The notes beneath the pieces are model-generated. The model was not told the origin of the DNA. It searched no databases and was given only the letters and a program-made list of their open reading frames with translations. 20,046 bases of DNA from Caulobacteraceae bacterium (GTDB taxonomy: Bacteria > Pseudomonadota > Alphaproteobacteria > Caulobacterales > Caulobacteraceae), in assembly GCA_004144935.1 (NCBI GenBank), contig SDZP01000018.1:1-20046 (forward strand), read 5' to 3'. Below, in pieces: positions 7,523 to 13,085 of this stretch. Both the position numbers and the translations under genes were made by a program. Position 1 is the first letter of the stretch; each line of letters opens with the position of its first letter.

Positions 7523-7554
7523 CCGCTCCTCCCGGCGAATGCCGGGATGAGCGG
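7523..7554. repeat. REP-like intergenic hairpin between convergent genes
   Basis: The 80-bp gap between the MaoC hydratase and the TonB receptor holds a nested inverted repeat. The inner stem is CCCGGC-GAAT-GCCGGG (7531-7546) and the outer stem is CCGCT/AGCGG (7523-7527 and 7550-7554). The CCCGGCGAATGCCGGGAT core resembles short palindromic repeats scattered in many proteobacterial genomes. There is no T-tract, so it is a weak terminator candidate. Only one copy is in the window, so its repetitive nature is inference. Confidence 0.5.
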
Positions 7555-7562
7555 GGGGTGTG

Positions 7563-9653
7563 CTAGAACCGGAACGCCACCCCGGCCCGCAGCGAACGGC
7601 CGGGGAGCGGGGCGATGTCCTTCAGGAAGCTGACGTGCTCGCGCGCCATCTCGTCGGTGGCGTTGCGAAGCTCCGCGAACAGACGCAGGTCCGGGTCGCG
7701 GAACGGTTTCACCGCCGCATAGAGATTGACCATGGTGTAGCCGTCGGTCGGCAGTTCCTCGGCCGCGACGCGGGTCTGTTCGGCCACGTAGCGGACCTCC
7801 AGATGGGCGTCGACCAGATCGCTCTGCCACATCAGCTTGCCCGTGGCCGACCACGGCGGAATACGGGCCGGGATGCCGTCGTCCGTCTCGCCGCGCACAT
7901 AGTCGGCGCCCAGTTGGGCCGAGAGGCTGCGGCCGCCGTCGGTCCAGAGGTCGTAGGTCCCTTCCAGTTCGAAGCCATGGAAGCTGGCGTTGCTCTGGGT
8001 GAAGCGGAAGACAGGCAGGCCGTCCTCGACGTCGCCGGTCGGGACCTGGTCGATGTAGCCGTCATAGGCGGCGTACCAGAGGTGGCCCTCGGCCCGGAAG
8101 CGGTGATACGTCCAGCGGCCGGTGGCTTCGAGGCTGAGCACGGTTTCGGAGTCGAGGTTCGGGTCGCCGATCTCGAAGGCGCCGGTGCCCGGGTGCGGGC
8201 CGTCGGAATAGAGCTCGCCCTCGGTCGGGGCGCGGGCGTTGCGGGCCACCGTCAGGGCGTAGAACTGGCCATCGCCCGGCTTTATGAAGACGCCCACCGA
8301 GCCGGAGACATTGGTGAAGCTGGGGGCGTTGTCCGCGCCGATCCAGTCCAGCCCGTAGGAGGCCGCCGGGGCGCTGGCGACCCGGCCGGCCAGGGCGGCG
8401 TCGAGGTTGCGCCGGTCGACGCGCAGGCCCGCGTCGATGCCCCAGCCGCCGTAGTCAAGTCGCTGCAAGGTGAAGACGCCGGCCTCCTGAATATCGGTCT
8501 TGGGAATGGAGGCCTCGTCGCCGATGGAGTCGAAATGACGGCTTAGCCCCTGGACGCCGACGGCGCCCTTCAGCGGGCCGATCTCCCGCTGAACGATCTC
8601 GATCCGCCCCTCGAGGCCCTTGGACAGGAAGCGGGTGCCGGTCTCGCCGGTGTTGCGCAGGACCTCGGCGTGTTCGTAGTCGGCGTAACCCAGCGAAGAC
8701 CGCATGGTCTCGAACGGGCCCAGCTTGAAGGGGATGTCCGAGCGGAAATCGAAGCGGGTCTGGTGCAGGTCGATGGCCACCGGGCCTTCGTCGTCCGGAT
8801 CGATGGGGGCGGTGATCTGGGCGTAGGGCACGCCATAGACGGTGTCGGTCTGTTTCAGCGCCACGCCGACGAAGCCCTCGTCGTTGACGAAGGAGACGCC
8901 CACGCCATAGGCGTCCAGCTTCAGGTCGGTGTTGCGCACGGTGCGGGACGGATCGACCGTCAGGCCCTCGGCCGTCGCCAGCCGGCGGCTGACGGGCGTG
9001 CCCGGGACTTCATAGTCCTCGGCCCGGCGGCTGACGCCGTCGATGGAGAAGACCACCGGCCCGCTCGCCGCATGCAGGCCAAAGGAGACTGCGCGGCCTT
9101 GGTCGACAGTCGATCCCGAGGCCGAGAATCGCCCATCGATGCCACCTTCCGGCAGATGGGACGGAATATGGTCGTCGATGATGTTGACCACCCCGCCGAT
9201 GCCGCTGCCGCCGTAGGCCAGGGTGGACGGGCCGCGAAGCACCTCGATGCGCGAGGCTTCGCCCGGATCGGAGGCCACCGCATGATCGGGCGACAGGGCG
9301 CTGGCGTCGACCAGGCCGACGCCGTTCTGCAGCACCAGGACGCGGGGCCCGGAAAGGCCGCGGATCACGGGTCGGCTGGCGCCGGGGCCGAAGAAGGTCG
9401 AGCGCAGGCCCGGCTGGCCGGCCAGCAGGTCGCCGAGGCCGGAGGGGGCGGCGACGTCGAGCTGGTCGCGGCCGACAACGGTGACGCTGGTGGTGATGCT
9501 GTCCAGCGAGACGGCGAAGGGGGCGGCGGTAACCACCACCTGGGAGACCTCCGCCTCGTCGGCCGGATCAGCGAGGGGGGCCTGGGCGAAGGCGGGCGCC
9601 GCGACACTGAGGGTCAACAGGCTGGCGCCGCAGACGGCGAGGGATCGGCGCAT
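7563..9653 (-). CDS. ZnuD-like TonB-dependent outer-membrane receptor (predicted zinc uptake), 696 aa
   Basis: This is a beta-barrel receptor with a signal peptide (MRRSLAVCGASLLTLSVAAPAFAQ) and a TonB-box-like EVSQVVVTAAP. The plug domain (about 45-165) holds VIRGLSGPRVLVLQNGVG, SALSPDHAVASDP and RIEVLRGPSTLAYGGSGIGG. The barrel ends on the terminal aromatic AGVAFRF. The SGPRV/LSPDHAV/EVLRGPSTL combination is characteristic of ZnuD-type zinc receptors. It differs from Neisseria ZnuD in lacking the His-rich loop: the corresponding YGVPYAQITAPIDPDDEGP segment is acidic. The reading frame extends upstream to 9860, but the signal peptide fixes the start at 9653, with GGAG about 11 bases before it. 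A near-consensus Zur box (9684-9698) sits over the predicted promoter, which supports zinc. Heme or another metal remains possible. Confidence 0.9.
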   Translation of the reverse strand: MRRSLAVCGASLLTLSVAAPAFAQAPLADPADEAEVSQVVVTAAPFAVSLDSITTSVTVVGRDQLDVAAPSGLGDLLAGQPGLRSTFFGPGASRPVIRGLSGPRVLVLQNGVGLVDASALSPDHAVASDPGEASRIEVLRGPSTLAYGGSGIGGVVNIIDDHIPSHLPEGGIDGRFSASGSTVDQGRAVSFGLHAASGPVVFSIDGVSRRAEDYEVPGTPVSRRLATAEGLTVDPSRTVRNTDLKLDAYGVGVSFVNDEGFVGVALKQTDTVYGVPYAQITAPIDPDDEGPVAIDLHQTRFDFRSDIPFKLGPFETMRSSLGYADYEHAEVLRNTGETGTRFLSKGLEGRIEIVQREIGPLKGAVGVQGLSRHFDSIGDEASIPKTDIQEAGVFTLQRLDYGGWGIDAGLRVDRRNLDAALAGRVASAPAASYGLDWIGADNAPSFTNVSGSVGVFIKPGDGQFYALTVARNARAPTEGELYSDGPHPGTGAFEIGDPNLDSETVLSLEATGRWTYHRFRAEGHLWYAAYDGYIDQVPTGDVEDGLPVFRFTQSNASFHGFELEGTYDLWTDGGRSLSAQLGADYVRGETDDGIPARIPPWSATGKLMWQSDLVDAHLEVRYVAEQTRVAAEELPTDGYTMVNLYAAVKPFRDPDLRLFAELRNATDEMAREHVSFLKDIAPLPGRSLRAGVAFRF

Positions 9654-9683
9654 AAGGGGGAAGCTCCGCGAAAACTTTGGAAG

Positions 9684-9698
9684 TGTTATGAAATAACA
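9684..9698. promoter_or_regulatory. Zur box upstream of the ZnuD-like receptor
   Basis: TGTTATGAAATAACA is a perfect 6+3+6 palindrome. It agrees with the proteobacterial Zur consensus TGTTATANTATAACA at every position except two next to the centre. It lies 31 bp upstream of the receptor start codon and overlaps the predicted -10 region, as expected for zinc-dependent repression. It is also 77 bp upstream of the divergent phosphatase start. A Fur site is less likely, because the arms are TGTTAT rather than GATAAT-type repeats. Confidence 0.8.
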
Positions 9699-9712
9699 TA
9701 TCGTACCGTCAA
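9685..9712 (-). promoter_or_regulatory. Predicted promoter of the ZnuD-like receptor
   Basis: On the minus strand TTGACG (9712-9707) matches the -35 element of Caulobacter-type housekeeping promoters. It is followed after 16 bp by CATAAC (9690-9685) as a poor -10. The -10 and part of the spacer fall inside the Zur box. The -35 is one arm of a 17-bp palindrome CGTCAAGCGACTTGACG (9707-9723). Its other arm supplies a TTGACG -35 pointing toward the phosphatase, although no good matching -10 is visible on that side. Confidence 0.5.
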
Positions 9713-9774
9713 GCGACTTGACGCCGAACCCGGCTCGCGGTCTTTCGAAGGGAGGAAACCAGGGGAGGTCAGGG

Positions 9775-10551
9775 ATGGCGGTGAAGGGTCTTGCAAGGGG
9801 CGCGCTGATCGTCGCCGGCGTGGCGATGCTGGGCTGCGGGGCGGTGGCGCAGGACGCCAAGTCGCCGGTGGCCGCGCCCCGGCCGGCCGGCGGTTATCTC
9901 GCCCCGGCCCTGTTGCCCGACAGCCTGAGCATCGTCGGCGCCCCGCCGGCCCCGGACTCCGACCAGGCCCGGGCCGACCGGGCGGCGTTCGACGCCAGCC
10001 GCGCCCTGGAAGGCTCACCCCGTTGGAGCCAGGCCATCGCCGATGTCGAACTGTTCGGGGACAAGGCCCACCGGTCCTTCTCCTGCGCCATCGGCAAGGA
10101 GATCAGCGCGGCCAAGACCCCGGTGCTCTCGAAATTGCTCGACCGGCTGGTGCTCGATGCCGGCGGCAGTACAAGCGCCGCCAAGAAGAAGTACCAGCGC
10201 GACCGGCCGATGATCGGTCATGACGAAGCCAAGCTGTGCGTCGTGCGCGAGGACTGGATGAAGACCAACGGCTCCTACCCGAGCGGCCACGCCGCCGCCG
10301 GCATGGCCTGGGGCCTGGTGCTGGCCGAACTGGCGCCGGACAAGGCCAGCGCGGCGGTGACCCGGGGCCGGGAGTTCGGCGACAGCCGCTGGATCTGCGG
10401 CGTCCACTTCCAGAGCGACGTGTCCGCCGGCCAGGTGATGGCCGCCGCCACCTTCGCCCGCCTGCACGCCGAACCGGCCTTCACCGCCGACATGGCGCTG
10501 GCCAAGGCGGAACTGGACAAGGCGCCGGCGCCGGAGGGGTGTGGGGTTTAA
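9775..10551 (+). CDS. Class A acid phosphatase, PAP2 superfamily, periplasmic, 258 aa
   Basis: All three signature motifs of the PAP2/non-specific acid phosphatase family are intact: KKKYQRDRP (137-145, K-x6-RP), YPSGH (168-172) and SRWICGVHFQSD (204-215, SR-x5-H-x3-D). The last His is the nucleophile that forms a phosphohistidine. The N-terminus, ARGALIVAGVAMLGCGAVAQD, is a signal peptide most likely cut after AVA (residue 25). A lipobox reading at Cys21 is weak. The protein should release phosphate from organic monoesters in the periplasm. Start 9775 is chosen for GGGAGG six bases upstream and the signal peptide; an in-frame upstream start at 9718 is a TTG inside the -35 palindrome. The gene is divergent from the Zur-controlled receptor. 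Its TAA overlaps the convergent GNAT stop in TTAA (10548-10551). Confidence 0.93.
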   Translation: MAVKGLARGALIVAGVAMLGCGAVAQDAKSPVAAPRPAGGYLAPALLPDSLSIVGAPPAPDSDQARADRAAFDASRALEGSPRWSQAIADVELFGDKAHRSFSCAIGKEISAAKTPVLSKLLDRLVLDAGGSTSAAKKKYQRDRPMIGHDEAKLCVVREDWMKTNGSYPSGHAAAGMAWGLVLAELAPDKASAAVTRGREFGDSRWICGVHFQSDVSAGQVMAAATFARLHAEPAFTADMALAKAELDKAPAPEGCGV

Positions 10552-11075
10552 GCCCTTGCCTCCCAGACCACATGCCGCTCCAGCGCGTGGCCCTTGGGCA
10601 GGGCCGGGTGGTCGAAATCGAGGTCTTGGCGGCGGCTCATGCCGATGCGGCTCATCACCGCCTGTGAGGGCAGGTTGGCGGTGGCCGTGAAGGCGACGAT
10701 ACTGGCCAGGCCCAAGCGTTCGAAGCCGTCCTTCAGGGCGGCGGCGGCGGCCTCGGACGCATAGCCGTGGCCCCAGGCGTGGCGGGCAAGACGCCAGCCG
10801 GCTTCGACTCCGGGATGCAAAGGGTTCGGGGCCTTCAGGGTCATGAGGCCCGTGAAGCCAAGGAAGGCCCCGTCGTCCCTGCGCTCGACGGCCCACAGGC
10901 CGAAGCCCTCCCGGTCGATGTGGTCCTGATTGCGCGCCATCATGCTTCCGCTCTCCTCGCGCGTCTGAACGGCGGGAAAGAACCGCATGACGTCCGGATC
11001 CGCGTTCATGGCGACCCACGGCTCCAGGTCCGACGGTCGCCAGTTGCGAAGGATCAGGCGCGGCGTCTCGATCAC
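10548..11075 (-). CDS. GNAT family N-acetyltransferase (RimJ/RimL-like), 175 aa, third gene of the agu operon
   Basis: The N-terminal ETPRLILRNWRPSDLEPWVAM is typical of RimJ/RimL-type GNATs. The acetyl-CoA loop is RLARHAWGHGYASEAAAA (Q/RxxGxG/A type), followed by IVAFTATANLPSQAVMSRIGM, the asparagine-containing strand common in the group. The start is GTG at 11075, chosen because it forms a GTGA overlap with the aguB stop and the family sequence begins there. The frame continues upstream without family similarity. It is the last gene of aguA-aguB-GNAT, so a polyamine or agmatine-related acceptor is conceivable. That is inference: most relatives act on protein N-termini or unknown small molecules. 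Its TAA overlaps the convergent phosphatase stop by four bases, leaving no room for a terminator. Confidence 0.88.
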   Translation of the reverse strand: MIETPRLILRNWRPSDLEPWVAMNADPDVMRFFPAVQTREESGSMMARNQDHIDREGFGLWAVERRDDGAFLGFTGLMTLKAPNPLHPGVEAGWRLARHAWGHGYASEAAAAALKDGFERLGLASIVAFTATANLPSQAVMSRIGMSRRQDLDFDHPALPKGHALERHVVWEARA

Positions 11076-11950
11076 GTCGGCCGGCTTGTGCTCAGGCTGC
11101 CGTACAGGTCCGGTCGGCGGTCGCGGAAGAAGCCCCAGGCGGCGCGGTGGGTGTCCAGGAAGTCGAGGTCGACGGTGGCAGAGGTGAAGCCTTCCTCGTC
11201 GGGGCTCATGTCGCCGATCAGGTCGCCGCGATGGTCGGCGATGAAGCTGGAGCCATAGAAGCGCTGGCCGCCACCGGGGTAGTTCTCCCACGGCTCGAAG
11301 CCGATGCGGTTGGCGCCGACCACCGGAATGACGTTGCTGACCGCGTGGCCCTGCATGGCGCGCCGCCAGGGCAGCGCCGTGTCGAGGGTCGGGTCATGCG
11401 GCTCGGACCCGATGGCGGTGGGATAGAGCAGCGCCTGGGCGCCCATCAGGGCCATCGCCCGGGCGCACTCGGGGTACCACTGGTCCCAGCAGATGCCGAC
11501 TCCGATACGGCCGTGGCGGGTGTCCCAGACCTTGAAGCCGGTGTCGCCGGGCCGGAAGTAGTACTTCTCCTGGTAGCCGGGGCCGTCCGGGATATGGCTC
11601 TTGCGATAGACGCCCATCAGGCTGCCGTCGGCGTCGGCCATCACCAGGCTGTTGAAATAGTGCGGCCCCTCGCGCTCGTAGATCGAGATCGGCAGCACGA
11701 CGCCAAGCTCGCCGGCCAGGGGGGCGAGGGCCTTCACGCACGGGTGCTCGCGCCAGGGCTTGGCTTCGGCGAACCAGCGCTCTTCCTGGGTGACGCAGAA
11801 ATAGGGCCCCTGGAACAGTTCCGACGGCAGGATGACCTGCGCCCCGGCGTCGGCGGCCTGGCGGACCAGGTCGACCGTGCGGGCGATGTTGTCCTCCAGG
11901 TCCATCCCATAGGAAGTCTGGAGGGCCGCGAGGGTGAGGGTTTTGGTCAC
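11072..11950 (-). CDS. aguB: N-carbamoylputrescine amidase, 292 aa
   Basis: This nitrilase-superfamily enzyme hydrolyses N-carbamoylputrescine to putrescine, CO2 and ammonia, the last step of the agmatine deiminase route. The catalytic triad is visible: Glu44 in LPSELFQGPYFC, Lys117 in YRKSHIPDGPGYQEKYYF and Cys154 in GVGICWDQWYPECARAM. The strings SELFQGPYFC, YQEKYYFRPGDTGFKV and TAIGSEPHDPTLDT are specific for this family, and the length is standard. The start is GTG at 11950, forming a GTGA overlap with the aguA stop. The same arrangement joins it to the GNAT gene at 11072-11075. Function in putrescine synthesis is strongly supported by the adjacent aguA. Confidence 0.96.
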   Translation of the reverse strand: MTKTLTLAALQTSYGMDLEDNIARTVDLVRQAADAGAQVILPSELFQGPYFCVTQEERWFAEAKPWREHPCVKALAPLAGELGVVLPISIYEREGPHYFNSLVMADADGSLMGVYRKSHIPDGPGYQEKYYFRPGDTGFKVWDTRHGRIGVGICWDQWYPECARAMALMGAQALLYPTAIGSEPHDPTLDTALPWRRAMQGHAVSNVIPVVGANRIGFEPWENYPGGGQRFYGSSFIADHRGDLIGDMSPDEEGFTSATVDLDFLDTHRAAWGFFRDRRPDLYGSLSTSRPT

Positions 11951-12963
11951 GCCGGCTCCTGCTGGGTGATGCAGTGGAAGCTGCCGCCACCGGTCAGGAT
12001 GGCGCTGGAGGGCAGGCCGATGACCTTGCGCTCGGGGAACAGGCTGGCCAGCGCGTCGAGCGCGAAGGCGGCGGCCTTTTCGTCGTAGGTCGGGCAGATC
12101 ACCGCCTGGTTGGCGATGATGAAGTTCATGTGGCTGGCCGGGACCATCTCGTCGTCGGCGTCGGTGGTCCAGCCGGGCGAGGGCACCCGCATGACCTGGA
12201 TGCGCTGGCCGCGGGCGTCGGTCATCGCGCCGAGCAGCCTGGCGGTCTCGTCGTAGATGTCGGCGTTGGGGTCGCGCCGGCCCCAGGCGATCGGGCAGGC
12301 GATCACGCCCGGCGCGACGAAGCGGGCTAGGTTGTCGACGTGGCCGTCGGTGTGGTCGCGGTTCAGCCCCTCGCCCAGCCACAGCACCTTCCTGGCGCCC
12401 ATCGACTGCGCAAGGGCGCCCTCGGCCGCCTCCCTGGTCCAGCCCGGGTTGCGGTTGGGGTTGAGCAGGCATTGGCTGGTGGTCAGCACGGTGCCGTAGC
12501 CGTCGTGGTCGAGCGAGCCGCCCTCCAGCACGAAGTCATGCGGCTCCAGCGGCGCGCCGGAGGCGGCGGCGATCTGGGCGGCGACCTGGTCGTCGCCCTC
12601 CATCTCGTACTTGCCGCCCCAGCCGTTGAACCGGAAGCCCAGCGCCCGGCCGTCCTCGGCGAAGATGGGGCCGGTGTCGCGCAGCCAGATGTCGCCGAAC
12701 AGGCCGCGCACGATCTCGACGCCCGCGGTGTCGGACAGCCGCGCCCTGGCGTCGGCCTCCGCCTCGTTCCCGCAGACCATCAGCCGCACGCGCTCGCCGC
12801 CGGGGCCGGCCAGGGCGCGGGCAAGGGCGGCGACCTCCAGCCGCGCGGCCTCCAGATCGTCCTGCCAGAGCTCGGCGTGGCTGGGATAGCCCAGCCACAT
12901 GGCGCGGTGGAGGGACCATTCGGCGGGGATCAGGGCTTGGGGCATGGAAGGCTGGGTCTGCAT
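11947..12963 (-). CDS. aguA: Agmatine deiminase, 338 aa
   Basis: This peptidyl-arginine-deiminase-type enzyme converts agmatine to N-carbamoylputrescine and ammonia. Family motifs in order are IPAEWSLHRAMWLGYPSH (12-29), GDIWLRDTGPIF (90-101), LEGGSLDHDGYGT (146-158), RDHTDGHVDNLARF (202-215) and the catalytic GGGSFHCITQQEP (Cys331). The Asp, Glu and His partners are all present. The length is slightly shorter than typical but complete. Start choice is uncertain: ATG 12963 is used here, while ATG 12945 (MPQALIPAEW) and TTG 12975 are alternatives. None has a good Shine-Dalgarno. The gene heads the aguA-aguB-GNAT operon, coupled by GTGA overlaps. A 15-bp tandem duplication lies just upstream, in the only space available for a promoter. 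Confidence 0.95.
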   Translation of the reverse strand: MQTQPSMPQALIPAEWSLHRAMWLGYPSHAELWQDDLEAARLEVAALARALAGPGGERVRLMVCGNEAEADARARLSDTAGVEIVRGLFGDIWLRDTGPIFAEDGRALGFRFNGWGGKYEMEGDDQVAAQIAAASGAPLEPHDFVLEGGSLDHDGYGTVLTTSQCLLNPNRNPGWTREAAEGALAQSMGARKVLWLGEGLNRDHTDGHVDNLARFVAPGVIACPIAWGRRDPNADIYDETARLLGAMTDARGQRIQVMRVPSPGWTTDADDEMVPASHMNFIIANQAVICPTYDEKAAAFALDALASLFPERKVIGLPSSAILTGGGSFHCITQQEPA

Positions 12964-12994
12964 GGGCTGGGGCAAGTGGCCCCGGAGGGCTTCG

Positions 12995-13024
12995 CCGTCA
13001 AGAGTTGGGCCGTCAAGAGTTGGG
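12995..13024. repeat. 15-bp perfect tandem duplication upstream of aguA
   Basis: CCGTCAAGAGTTGGG occurs twice head to tail (12995-13009 and 13010-13024). A third partial start, TCGGCAAAAG, runs into the adjacent terminator. The repeat occupies the short gap between the terminator of the upstream receptor gene and the aguA start, so it lies where the aguA promoter or a regulator site must be. It may be slippage or a duplicated binding site. Confidence 0.8.
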
Positions 13025-13030
13025 TCGGCA

Positions 13031-13063
13031 AAAGAAAAGGGCGGCCCGCGAGGACCGCCCTTT
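13031..13063 (-). terminator. Rho-independent terminator of the second TonB receptor
   Basis: The 9-bp stem AAAGGGCGG/CCGCCCTTT (13036-13044 and 13055-13063) has a 10-nt loop. Read on the minus strand it is followed by a U-rich tract (complement of AAAGAAAA, 13031-13038). It lies 23 bp after the receptor stop codon. Confidence 0.85.
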
Positions 13064-13085
13064 CCGTCTTCAGATGGCGACGACC

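Noticed and set aside
9653..9860. Upstream extension of the ZnuD-like receptor reading frame
   Set aside because: The extension crosses the Zur box and promoter and precedes a clear signal peptide, so the start at 9653 is preferred.
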